DNA from: Elmis aenea
Lineage: Eukaryota > Arthropoda > Insecta > Coleoptera > Elmidae
Length of the DNA: 64,000 bases
Reading direction: 5' to 3'
Assembly (NCBI GenBank): GCA_947652605.1
Contig: OX393577.1
Span: forward strand, 18,665,466-18,729,465
The position numbers and the translations under genes are program-made. Shown here in pieces: positions 35,429 to 46,138 of this stretch (position 1 is the stretch's first letter; every line of letters starts with the position of its first letter). A model generated the notes under the pieces. That model was not told the origin of the DNA and made no database searches. It saw only the letters and a program-made list of their open reading frames with translations.

Positions 35429-35659
35429 ACCACCTGCTCTTCCAGGTGGTTTAATAAATAATACAGACGCCTGAAGCTCGTTTAGTCCAATGACTTGCGC
35501 TGAATTATTAAAATAGCCCTCAGACGCCCCCGGCACTTTACTCATTTAGTTCCGAAGTTACCCTTTTCAAATTGAGCAACGCCTACTGTTTTTAGTTGCT
35601 CAATTTAATAGGTAAAACATGCATTTTACGGTGCTGATGATTGTATCAAATTCAGCACC
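35429..35659. other. Cluster of three perfect short hairpins
   Basis: Three stems follow each other: ACCACCTG/CAGGTGGT (35429-35450, 6-nt loop), ATTGAGCAAC/GTTGCTCAAT (35571-35604, 14-nt loop) and GGTGCTGA/TCAGCACC (35630-35659, 14-nt loop). They lie in a GC-richer block (35360-35560). Possible regulatory DNA or RNA structure. The stems are shorter than typical microRNA precursors. Confidence 0.4.
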
Positions 35660-35858
35660 ACATAAATCATTTCCAAAGTAATTGCAGAGCAGGAAAGAGA
35701 ACACAGAAATTACAAGACAAAATATATTGTTTCAAACTCGATACATAAAATGTATAACATTATCTTGAGGAGTATTATTTAGTGGTTAAAATGTAACATT
35801 AAAAGTTTAAATGAATGACCAATTATGCAAGGTTATTTATTATTTGTAATTATGTATT

Positions 35859-35943
35859 GAAAGGGCGCTCGCTGAGACGCGCTTTAATTTTATAGTAAGG
35901 ACTAATTTAAAGGTTGAGTTTTCATTGAATGGAGCGCCCTTTC
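35859..35943. repeat. 85-bp mini-palindrome
   Basis: GAAAGGGCGCTC at 35859-35870 and its exact complement GAGCGCCCTTTC at 35932-35943 enclose a spacer of about 61 bp. GACGCGCTTT and GCGCTG extend partial symmetry. It could be a very short MITE. No target duplication is evident. Confidence 0.5.
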
Positions 35944-36289
35944 TTGCGCTGTTATTTTATTATTTATAAAATCGATACGTCGAAGCTGAGAAATTTATTG
36001 TTATTAGAGACAATATTTTACGTGATCGTTTCAAATAAAAGATTAAGGGTAAACCAAATAGTGTTAAGTCTAGAGTTCAGTTGAGTTTCTCACTGGATTT
36101 GACAATTTTCTGTTATTTGTTATTAATTATCCTGTAAATCTAAGAGCAGAGGCTGATTTTACTGTAGAAACGCCTATTGAACGAATTAATTACTTGAAGT
36201 TATCAATCTGCTTAGTCAAATATTAGAGATAATTGTTTAAGCAAAATGATTTATTAACTGACAAGAGACGTTATTGTAGCTATTATAAA

Positions 36290-36383
36290 TGTAACATTAT
36301 ATTATTAGGAGATGAGGGATACCAACTGTCTCCATTATTATTTAAACTATATTTAAATACGACTCTCACCTTATAGTCAAGAC
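36290..36383 (+). pseudogene. LINE reverse-transcriptase relic, upstream half
   Basis: The frame GDEGYQLSPLLFKLYLNTTL matches motif B of non-LTR reverse transcriptases (G..QG..LSPLLFNLYL). It stops at the target site of a hAT MITE and continues beyond it at 37198. No complete gene. Confidence 0.7.
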
Positions 36384-37197
36384 TAGGGATTGCAATCACG
36401 GGATTCGGGATCCCGGGATCCCGGGATCCCGGTCGCCTTTTGGTCTCGAAAATCCCGAGATTTTAAATGTAGAATCCCGGGATTTTCGGGATTTAAAAAA
36501 TGTAACTATAAGTACATTATTTTGTAAAAAAAATTGCTCATAGTTGGTATCTACTCAACGTGAATAAGTTGAACGATGCAATTTTGCAAGTTTAAGCTTG
36601 TTTACGTTGCCGCTCGCCGTCTTATGTATGATAACAAAATTTTAAAAAATTCTTGTACTAAGATAATAATCATCCTAATTTCTTTTATTTTTGTTACTTA
36701 TAAAACAGTCTATTTTTTAAATTTTTAGTGAATTAGTTGTGCTTTGTTTGAGTTTTTAACAGTTTCAGCAAATTTATGTTTATGTAATTAAGTATTTTAA
36801 TGTATAATAAGTTTAATTTCATTTATTTAAAGGTTATATCTAATAATTCGATTATTTCTATAATAATAAAACATAATAGGTACGGTAGGCAAATACATAT
36901 ATTTTTCAATTATTATTAACATCTTTGCACCTATGATATAATTAAAACAAATTAACAGAAATTATAGAGGAAACAAATTAAATAAAAAGTTAATAAAAAT
37001 AATTGGTAATTACTAAATTATTCAATAATTATGTAAATCATTTGTAATCAAAAAATATATATACACTGCATTAGCTTCTGTTTTTAAGCAAATACTTTAC
37101 ATTATATATAATCCCGGGATCCCGGGATCCCGGGATTAAAACATCTTCGATCCCGAAATCCCGGGATCGTAAAATTTTATCGGGATTGCAATCCCTA
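36384..37197. mobile_element. hAT-type MITE with CCCGGGAT palindrome arrays
   Basis: Termini TAGGGATTGCAATC and its complement are flanked by an exact 8-bp target duplication GTCAAGAC (36376-36383, 37198-37205). Near both ends the sequence is built from overlapping CCCGGGATCCCGGGAT palindromes and variants (TTTTCGGGATTT). The centre is AT-rich and non-coding. It sits inside a LINE reverse transcriptase between motifs B and C, so it is younger than that LINE. A truncated relative with ACCGGTAA arrays lies at 13755-13869. Confidence 0.95.
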
Positions 37198-37345
37198 GTC
37201 AAGACTCAAGACAATGCAACGCTATGGGAATTGCAGTTGGCGAAGAACACAGCATTAACTCACTCCTGTTCGCCGACAATCAAATAATTTTGGCAGAAGA
37301 CGAACAGGATGCTGGATACGTGATAAAAAATAATAATAAAAGAAT
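37198..37345 (+). pseudogene. LINE reverse-transcriptase relic, downstream half
   Basis: Continuation of 36290-36383 after the hAT insertion: CNAMGIAVGEEHSINSL and LLFADNQIILAEDEQDAGY. The usual LLFADDQ active site has the second Asp changed to Asn, so it is catalytically dead. One frameshift separates the two halves even after the MITE is discounted. Confidence 0.8.
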
Positions 37346-37514
37346 TTAACAAGTGGGGGTTGGATCAGGGTTGGAAAAACGTTTTAAATCGTTACGTTAT
37401 TGTATACCGTTATTTATTATTTGTTTTCATTACATAAATTATTATAAATAACATTAAAACATGAATACCTATTTATGTTTTATAACTTTATATAACATTA
37501 CATTAATAATGATA

Positions 37515-37965
37515 TACAGGGTGCTTCTTAACTATTGCGAAATAATTCAGGAGGTGATTCCTTACCGAAAATTAAGGAGGGACTTTTTATAAAAAATTTT
37601 CTTGAACGTCACCTTTCAGATTTACAAAATGAATCGTTTTATATTGGAATATTTTAATGGTGCATGTTTACTTAGTTTATTTTTTACTCAAAAACTGTGG
37701 GTTTTCTAGAAAAAACTTGACAATAAAAAAAGTTTATAAATAAACCAAGCTTTTAAACAAATAATTTTAAATTGCAAAATTTCAACCCATTAAAAAGTTC
37801 TGATTAAAAAACCAACGGGGTCGCATTTTTCAGCCTCCCGTGAAGATGGAAAATGATTGAAAATATTACTATGGAAAACCTTTCAATAAGTATAAATCAT
37901 CTACCAAATATCGTTTTCCTACATTTATCCAAATTTGAAAATTACTTTACAAGTTTCTGAAAATA
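37515..37965 (+). mobile_element. TACAGGG-type element fragment
   Basis: Begins with TACAGGGTGCTTCTTAACTA. The part at 37690-37960 matches 11470-11660. No inverted right arm was found, so it is a left-end fragment or a non-palindromic member of the superfamily. Confidence 0.6.
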
Positions 37966-38487
37966 ATAACATTTCAATATAGTATCACACCTACACATTT
38001 CTTTATACGATATCGATTTTAAATTTTAAAATTCGTGTGTGATGATGCAAGCAGAAAATACCGTCTCAGGCGCTCACTGCACTGGCTTTGTCATAAATTA
38101 AAATGTCTGAGTATTTATTGATTTTGTACTCCACTGAAGGACTGTTACCGCATGTTATATGTATCAGCATATTGCCAATTATAGTTGACTTTGGAATTTT
38201 TGCTTCGTTGGTCAAACTAATTTAGAATAGTTCAGAGATATGGAATATTTAACAAAATCTAAACTAACTTAATCTATTTATTTTCGCAATGAAAGTGCAT
38301 TATAAATATAATATTTCTTACAACTTAACAAAAATGTTCATCGTTCAATTTTGTCGTAAAACTTCAAATTTTTGGGTTATACGTGCCACAAGAGCACTCC
38401 TGTTAATTTAAATAGTGTCTTTAGTAATATGATACTTATTATGGTTTTTTTAATTGGTAGAGATAACGTAGCGCATTTAAGGTTTAT
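37966..38487. other. Unassigned DNA
   Basis: Nothing recognised. Confidence 0.3.
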
Positions 38488-39621
38488 CTCTTACAGGCAT
38501 GGTGGTACACGTTATGTACCACCATTTTTGTTACCAATGCTGCATGGTGGTACTGAAATTGTACCACCTAATTTAATATTTCTGCTGTTCTGCACGATCG
38601 CTTAAAAACTGTACCACCTATGCCAATATGTACTGACATAACGTAACTTTACGCTGCAGGTCAGAACCCGATAGAAATTGCTTGCATTGATTGTCTGTCA
38701 ACTCATTTTAGTTGTATTTTGGACCCCAGTAAAGTGTACAAAAATAATTTGTTGTAATTAGTGTAATTTTAACATAAAATAATTGTGTTTATGTTAAATC
38801 TGTCTGCTTGTGGTATGGTTTACACTTGACATTGTTTTCATATTTAAAATAAGTTTTTCTTGTGTTTATTTGACAATAATTTGGTGGTACGTTATTTGTA
38901 CCACTGTGAACATTCAAACAAATAATCACTATTAAAATCATTATACAATTTAGAAGACTTGCCATTTAAACTGAAAGGATTAATTTCTTGCGAAAATTGA
39001 AGATATTCCGACTGACCAAGAATCTATAATTGGTGAACTAGATGATACAGAGCAGGTAAATAAGGAAAGGGAAGTTAATTTAGAAATGGATAATTTAGAA
39101 ACTTATCAAAATTATTCTGATTAGTCAGATTCTGATAACAATATGCCACTGTCATTTTACAAAAATACAAGTAATAACATTCAGGAGGCACCCAGATGGA
39201 ACGAATTTTTGACTAGCTGCTGTTCTGGCCAGTTTGAACATTATGCTAGAATTACAGATATTGTTTATCAAGTTACTGATCCTACACCTTATAAAATATT
39301 TAGTTTACTGTTAACCGAAAAAATTATTGAAAATATAGTTTTTCAAACAAATCTGTACGCACAAAGAAGTAAAATAAAAGAAAATATTACAATTTGTGAT
39401 AAATCAAGCTACTCAAAATTTCGCATTACAGGCATAGTGGTACATAGGGTGTACCACCTCACCAGGAGTTGCTGAACCCGACGAGGATGCTAAAACATAT
39501 ATTTTTCTTTTTTATTCTGCATCCTCTTCCAAATGCATTTAGTTTCGTTGTTAATAAATAATTTTTAATTTTGTGTGCAGCACGGGCAAAAATATGTCTG
39601 CTTTTTATGTGCCTGTAAGAG
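38488..39621. mobile_element. piggyBac-like element relic flanked by TTAT
   Basis: Inverted termini CTCTTACAGGCA are flanked by TTAT at both ends (38484-38487 and 39622-39625), one base away from the canonical TTAA. GGTGGTAC/GTACCACC motifs recur near 38501-38640, 38883 and 39435-39460, often as palindromes. A plus-strand piggyBac-like N-terminal frame occupies about 38950-39440. The catalytic domain is missing, so it is an internally deleted, inactive element. Confidence 0.7.
38950..39440 (+). pseudogene. piggyBac-like transposase, N-terminal part
   Basis: An acidic segment (IPTDQESIIGELDDTEQ near 39005, and SDSDNN) is typical of piggyBac-family N-termini and carries one in-frame stop near 39121. 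From 39143 the frame is open and contains APRWNEFL, then YKIFSLLLTEKIIENIVF and QTNLYAQRSK. These match the start of the piggyBac DDE domain family (usual form F..FFT.E....IV..TN.YA). The frame ends near 39440 in a GTACCACC repeat, so the DDD catalytic core is absent. Confidence 0.75.
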
Positions 39622-41842
39622 TTATACAGGGTTTGACTATGTATTTCTTAAAGAGAGCACCAATTTTGGTCGCAGTAGAGTTATTTGTAATATAACAAAC
39701 AAGTTAAATATATAATTGTTTTACTTAGTCGTCATACTATTAAACCAAAAATTAGCCAGTACTATCGCAGAAGTGATCAGGAACCATCCAAATACAGTAC
39801 TAAAAAGTGTGTTGTAAATGGTAAAAGTATTTTCATTAAAAAAAACTGTAACTTGTACGTTATGATAGGATTTATTATGTAACGTACTTACAGAAATATT
39901 AATAGATTGGGTTAAATCTTTGCTAACGTCAAATATATTCTACTTAAGCAACCTTTAGATATTAAAAACTTCAACAATGCATTTACAATTAAGGTAACAT
40001 TTATAATTGTTTGAACAGACGACCGACAGACTTTATCCCGCCGCCTATTGGCAGTTTAATACAGTTGCCTAACTCGATTATAGATGCTTTGTTACTTCTT
40101 CGTCGTGTATATAAATTCAGATTTATAGAGTTGCCCATTGGTTGTAAATCACAATAAAAACTAAAAAAACTTGCTGGAATTCTATTCGTTGCACGAACAT
40201 ATCGGAGCAAGGTATACATTTTGATAACTTATTTTGTATTATAGTGGAGGAACCGTCAAACCCAATTACGGTGTTTAACTGCAGAAACGATCGTTATTTT
40301 CGAATTTATATTTGTAATATTCGCGCTGCATTTAATTCTCTGTTTAAGCTTCCAATATTACGACCCTATAATCACGGCAAAGCGAAATAATTACATTAGA
40401 TTACAATAGCTAAGCTTAATAATTGCCTGATAAAAGGTTTCCAGCGGCATTATTACAGATAATAGTTTACGTAGAACTGTACAATGGAAAATAATTAAAA
40501 TTTCTTGTAGTGTTTCTTTTTGTTTCAATTTATTTTGATTAACAATTAATCAGGTTTATTTTATTTTCGGCGAATATCAAATTTAAATTGTAGATATTTT
40601 TGCAAAATTTTTGCGTTATATTAATATTGAGTTATCGTTGATCGTCCTGTACATTAATCGCTAATTGAATAGTTAGGTACTCCTCAACAACGTACAATGC
40701 CAAAGTTCGCGTCAAAATTCGACGCTCTCCTATTGCGGAAATCGAAACGAACAATAATCATTCAAGTAAGCTGATGTCATTTAATGATTGTAAGTCTACC
40801 ACAACGTGAGACGAACTTCTCCAAGTTACTGAATTTAACGAGCAGAAATAACATTAAACTTTTTCATTGCCTTTTTAGAACTGTTTTTTATGGAAAAGAA
40901 ATCAAGTAACTCATGAAAATTGCTGTGAAATTTAGCTTATTGTGAATTTGTATACAACATTCCCTAGTAAGAACACATTAGTCCTGTACCTTCTTTATTT
41001 TAGGGGTAAAGTTTTGATTTTTATCACGAAATATTTAGAGAGACGCAAATAATTTTCATGTGTATTAATAAAGTTTGGTTTCTAAGAATTTGTGTATTCA
41101 ACTACAATTTTCGTTCTTTGGCACCTTTCAGTTTTAATTATATAATATGAGAGTTCTTATTACATTTTCTTATCTCATGATTTGTATTTACCTTATTTTT
41201 GTAAATTTTGTCCAAAATCATTTATCGTTTCATACAACCCTAAGATTTTAAATGTACATTCCTAAATGAAACTTAACCATTCCTTGATTCCTAATTAAAT
41301 TACGTAGGCTTGGCTTATCATTTTTTCGTTTTGTTTTTTCACATTTGTTTGAGAAGATTCTGAATAAATATTGTACATAATTATGAATTGAAGTGGTAAC
41401 GCACCGTCAGTTACTCAAAAAAATATGTAAATGTCCATTAGAATTCAAGAAGTGCTTCGATAAACGACATATTTTGCATTATTTAGTATGGCGTGTCCGA
41501 GTTACGTCTACTGAAGCTCGTAAACTATAGATATGTATTATTAATGACCTCAATATCATTATTAATATGTTGTTTTACGTTACAACAGCGTGATATGAAG
41601 AAGTAGGCTACGCATTCATATATTACGTACGTACGTTTCAAAGTAACTAATTAATTTGCAACAGGTACCTACTAATTTGGGCTTGACTTGTTTATTAAGT
41701 ATGTAAACAAAGTTTGAAATCAACTGTAACATAGAAAATTATGCGTGGAGTATAAACAGGGTCGGCTTTAGGGCCATTACTGTATTGTGACACAGTTCAT
41801 GAAGCTTCAACAATCAACACAGACAAAACGTTTGGTAAAAAA
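39622..41842. other. Unassigned DNA
   Basis: A solitary TACAGGGTTTGAC lies at 39625. A slightly GC-richer stretch at 40020-40230 contains a 72-codon minus-strand frame without a known family. No other structure was recognised in 2.2 kb. Confidence 0.3.
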
Positions 41843-41915
41843 TACAGGGTGGTCCTCTTTTTTGTAGCAGAACTGTAACAGTCGATACAAAAACTTATTT
41901 TAAAGCCACCCTGTA
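41843..41915 (+). repeat. TACAGGG-type terminal fragment
   Basis: TACAGGGTGGTCCTC, then TTTTTTGTAGCAGAACTGTA, through to AAAGCCACCCTGTA. It matches 17930-18029 in reverse. The two CCACCCTGTA-type ends only 70 bp apart may mark a minimal element or a solo terminus next to a second element. Confidence 0.6.
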
Positions 41916-41969
41916 TATTTAGATAAGAGTAGCCAATACGAAGTCTTTTTAAATTTCATTGTACTCTAA

Positions 41970-42459
41970 AGGTATAGAAATTCGATGGAATTGCTTGGGT
42001 ATCTCGTTTAATATTCAAAATAGAGAAACGGGTTACTTACCAAAAATGTGCAGTTTTTTAGGATAAACTCAGAACCGGTTTCAAAAAAATTTTATCGTTT
42101 CCTGTTTTTGAGTTATTAGCGATAAATATATTTTTTTAAATATTAATAGTGTCATTGAAGACTATTTTTAGATATTTTTATGAAAAATTCTATGATACTA
42201 AAAAAAAATCGAATTTTACATAAATATATCTAAAAATTAATCTTTATACATTTTTTTAAAATATTTACAACAATAACGGAGATATGATTAATATGACAAA
42301 AAAACACTTTTTCTCTAATAACTCAAAACCCGGAAATTATAGAATGTTTTTGAAACGGTTCTAAAAGTTTGTCTCAAAAAACTGCACATTTTTGGTTTCT
42401 CTATCTTAAATATTAAGCGAGATAATCTAGTAGTTCTATCGATTTTGGACCACCCTGTA
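41970..42459. mobile_element. Fold-back MITE, TACAGGG family 1, second copy
   Basis: Same family as 195-558 (shared TATCTCG.TTAATATT, TGTGCAGTTTTTT, TTTTTGAGTTATTA and the GGACCACCCTGTA right end), with a longer central stretch (about 42120-42240) that is itself an imperfect AT-rich palindrome. The left TACAGGG cap is missing. Confidence 0.82.
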
Positions 42460-42717
42460 TAAGGGTTCACGAATGTTTTATATTATCACAAATAGTACGT
42501 TTACAAATAGATTAAAATCATTTATTCATATAATTTTAAAAAATTACCATATAAAATGTAAGGTGGCTTTTCCAAGTTATTGAAAAATTCTGATATTTTA
42601 TACAGAACTTGCATCGTGTCACAAATTTGCTGCTTTTAATTTATTTCGCAAATTTTAAACAAAACTGTCGCGTGTTTTAATCATCGATTTGTTTTTAAAT
42701 GTTTGTTTCTTTTTCAG

Positions 42718-42882
42718 ATTTACAATGAAGAATCCTGTAACGAGAAAAAAATAACGAAGACTATGTGAGCAAGGTCCTCATTTAATAAACATGTCGGGTC
42801 TTAGTTGTTAGCAACTGGAAAATCAGTCCAAGGACAATACGCCGCCATGTTGCCTACAAATGTTATGTCCTTTATGAAAAAG
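42718..42882 (+). CDS. Probable 5' coding exon of an unknown host gene
   Basis: A pyrimidine-rich 3' splice site (GTTTGTTTCTTTTTCAG, 42701-42717) leads into a 165-bp exon that ends with ATGAAAAAG followed by the donor GTAAGG at 42883. The first 129 bp have stops in all frames and read as 5' UTR. At 42847 an ATG in the strong context GCCGCCATG opens exactly 12 codons (MLPTNVMSFMKK) to the donor, leaving phase 0. Only this window's splice signals support it. The protein is not recognised. Upstream untranslated exon(s) must lie farther left, and the next exon must begin in phase 0. Confidence 0.6.
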
Positions 42883-43172
42883 GTAAGGAATTTTCCCATT
42901 ATCGAGATATCTTTAAATTGCGCCTTCATATTTAGGCAGCGTTCAAGTCGAACTACGTCGTTTTTTATGTTGTGACAGTCATTAAGGTTTCATATTGAAA
43001 GGTATCGATTTTTAATGCATACGAATTTGATTTGTGTCACTATTGCTGAAAGATAAATGCGATAACTTTAATATCTTAAATAGAGCACCAATGCCAAGAG
43101 AAGGAAATTTGCTGCCTTGGCCCTAATATCCTAGTGTACGAGTGGGTATTCATGAATTTTTGGCCTAGCCTA

Positions 43173-44032
43173 TACAGGGTGTAGAATTGGATCACGCAAC
43201 ATAGTAATTTCAATGATAAAAATTTAAAAGTTGCATAAATACTTCCCCTAATTATCTTAGCAAAAAAGTGCATTAAGTTTATATGTAGAGAAAAAAAATA
43301 TTGTGTCTACAAATGAACCAATATAAATTTTAAGTTTTCCAATAACTGAAAATTGAGAGAATTGCACAATGCCGTTTTGATTAAATTCTGTAGGGCCTTG
43401 GAATTATGTTGTGATAACTGCCCATCCTTATGTCGCTAACACTATTACTTTCTTATGAAATTTGTTCTTAATTGTCGTTAATATTTTATCAAACATTTAT
43501 TTTATACAATTATAGTTATGTTAATTGGAATAAACCAATACACCAATAAAAACCTGCGAGGATTACATGTAAACTTTGCGTCAAAGTGACCGTATAAGTG
43601 ACATTTAGAGGCGTCGTTGGACCCGGGGGAAAATTTTTCATGGGTAGGTACATCATTTGAAAATTTAGTTACTAAAAAACAATTGTGGTATGATATTGGA
43701 GCCCCTTTGAACTCCCGGGCCCTTAAATTACTCCCGGGCCTGGAGCTCGGAGACCCCCCTGCCCCCCCACTCATCGGCTCTGGTGACATTAGGATGGGCA
43801 GTTGTCACAGCATAATTCCAAGGTCTTGCAGTTTTAATCAAAACGGCGTTTTACAATTTTCTCAATTTTCAGAACTAAAAATTAATATTGAAACAATTGG
43901 AGTCACAGAATTTTTTTTCTACAGAAACGCTTAATGCACTTTTTTTCTAAAATAATTAGGGGAGATATACCTACTACTTTTAAAATTTTACCATTTATAT
44001 TACTGTTGGGTGATCCAATTCTACACCCTGTA
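43173..44032. mobile_element. 860-bp fold-back element with GC-rich loop
   Basis: Termini TACAGGGTGTAGAATTGGAT and the complement TGATCCAATTCTACACCCTGTA are flanked by TA on both sides. The arms (43173-43433 and 43790-44032) share GGATGGGCAGTTGTCACA-like, CAAAACGGCGTTTT and CTCAATTTTCAG blocks. The loop at 43590-43790 is strikingly GC-rich (CTCCCGGGCC twice, C-runs), unlike the arms. It may be foreign sequence captured by the element. ORFs of 95-105 codons across the loop are not supported as genes. Confidence 0.9.
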
Positions 44033-44256
44033 TATCTGCAAAGAAATATTATTTTATTCAATACAATCATCTTTCAAGTCTATGCCCTTAAAAAAAATCC
44101 AGAACTTAAACTGCAAACCTGGTCACAAATAGCATCAACCACTAATACTTGAGCTGTGAAAATAATAATAGTCAAAAGAGGTCAAAACGCGAGAACATGG
44201 TAGCCGGTCGACGATGTGTTTTTGAATCTATGATGGTATTTTTGTGTACTTATAAT

Positions 44257-44592
44257 CAGGGATGGGGAGTCGGAGTCGGGAGTCGGGAGTCGAGGAGTCG
44301 AAGCTTTTTTGAGGAGTCGGAGTCGGTAAAAAACTATCGACTCCCGACTCTTTTTACTTTCGCCATACGTAGTATGAAGAAAGTATTGTGATCGCAATTT
44401 TTTTTATAAAAAACTGATTTTTTACATTTTCTTCATTATGCATTAAATAGAAAATTAAAATTTTAAACTTTGTTTACCATCGGGAGTCGGAGTCGGGAGT
44501 CGGAGTCGGAGTCGGGAGTCGATTTTTACAAATACCAACTCGGGAGTCGGGAGTCGGGAGTCGATTATTTTTCTGCCGACTCCCCATCCCTG
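44257..44592. mobile_element. 336-bp hAT-type MITE with GGGAGTCGGAGTC arrays
   Basis: Termini CAGGGATGGGGAGTCGG and its complement are flanked by the exact 8-bp target duplication CTTATAAT (44249-44256, 44593-44600). Almost the whole element is an array of GGAGTCGG/GGGAGTCGG units in both orientations around a short AT-rich core. Serine/arginine-rich ORFs here are translations of the array. Confidence 0.95.
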
Positions 44593-46129
44593 CTTATAAT
44601 CAATACGATGAGGAGCTTTTTAAAATTGTAGCTGTCGCTATAATTATTTATTAAAGCTTTTTTTAAAGATTTTGAAGGGTGTACCTTGGCGATGATGTCG
44701 TTTTTAGAGAAGCACTCAGTAGATTAATCCTGTAGGGTAGGGCCACCTTTAAAATGTACATTAGATCATAATTTTTATTGATTAGTCAATTAAAAGAATT
44801 ATAAATTAGATATTGATGAGTGTTAACATTGTTTTAAAAGTTAAATTAAGTCAAATGGTGAATAATAATGTCATTGCGATTTTAATATTAAAACCATTTT
44901 TTAAAAAATGTAGTATTCGGCCTACTGTGTCTGTGTCTGGGTCTATTCTGTTTGCATATGTACTTGTATGCGCCAGATATGTTATCGTGTTAAGTAAAAG
45001 TAGTGTTGAAACTTAAAAACCTCCTTATTTTAACTAATTTTAGTGTCTCTGTGTATGACAGTACAACTTTAAATCTATGATAAACCAGTAAGATGATTAC
45101 GCATATAAAATTATTACATCCGGTGACCTTAACCTTAATTTAAACAAAGATTTACATAAAAGAACATTTTGCTTGTTTTAATTGTGTTTTAGAACTGCGA
45201 AAGGCAACCATAAACCATCAGGTGACAAGCAAGGACCGCGTTTGTTCCGGAACTTTTTATTACACGGGGAATTCCGGCCCGAAAAACTTTTATTCTGTTA
45301 AAAAATGTAGCAATTTAGAAATTTTTACACTAGGCAAGAATTAATTTTTTTTTAAGGCAGGAGGATTGTGTTTCACAAACACTAACATAACAAATTGTCA
45401 AGTTTTCTAGTATTTATGATAGACTGTTCAACATTATTTGACTTTCAATTTTCATCATTTAGGATGTTTTAAAGTTTCTTTGTTTTATTGTATTCAAAGA
45501 GCTAACAAAAATCTTGAATTTTAAAATTCTTGAAAAAACCTTGATAAGCGGAATCGTGTTTTAAAAAAAGTGGAAAGTAATATACATGTTTTCTTTGCAT
45601 TTCTGAGTAATTTGTTTGATGGATAAGAGACGTTTTGTAAATAAACGCTTCAAGGGATTGCATATCCAGCTTTTGGTCGTTCCACCGATTAGAACCTTAA
45701 TCTAAAACTTACGTTCAACTTTGAACTGTTTTAGTTATGATTCTAATTCTGCACTTCTGCGAGTCCACTGCTAAATTATGGAAGCTGTGTATACTTCGTT
45801 AACTCCCAATATACCCTTTAATGTAATTCATTATTCTAAAATGCAAATCAATCGGATTCAATTTAATAATTTGTTCGTTCTGAATTAATCGAATTTCTTG
45901 TTTATTCATACTCAATTTCATTCAGCTGAAATCAACTCCTTGCTATTGAATAAAAAGCTGGAACCAAAACAATTTAATTTCGGAAGTTTGTATTAAAAGA
46001 GCGACAATTGCATAAAAAGGAGTCTAATATTGTTACCATTTCATGCCTGTTGTTTTATAAATCTTCTTTTTCAACCTAGAATTACTTAATGAAACCATTT
46101 TTGAGTTTGATAGATTTGCCCTGTATATG
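44593..46129. other. Unassigned DNA
   Basis: No gene or element was recognised beyond small ORFs. A moderately GC-rich patch at 45185-45285 shows no frame or repeat. Confidence 0.3.
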
Positions 46130-46138
46130 GTTTTAACC

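Larger units (their letters stand above)
35105..36239. other. Unassigned DNA with a hairpin cluster
   Basis: Apart from the hairpin cluster (35429-35659) and the small palindromic element (35859-35943) listed separately, nothing was recognised. Confidence 0.3.

Noticed and set aside
42847..42882. Assigning a gene name to the exon peptide
   Set aside because: Twelve residues are too few for a reliable identification without a database search.
43502..43934. 95- and 105-codon ORFs on both strands rich in Pro, Gly and Ser
   Set aside because: They arise from the GC-rich loop of a fold-back element and have no recognisable domain or splice context.
44149..44397. Ser/Arg-rich ORFs resembling SR domains
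   Set aside because: They are translations of the GGAGTCGG array in the hAT MITE at 44257-44592.
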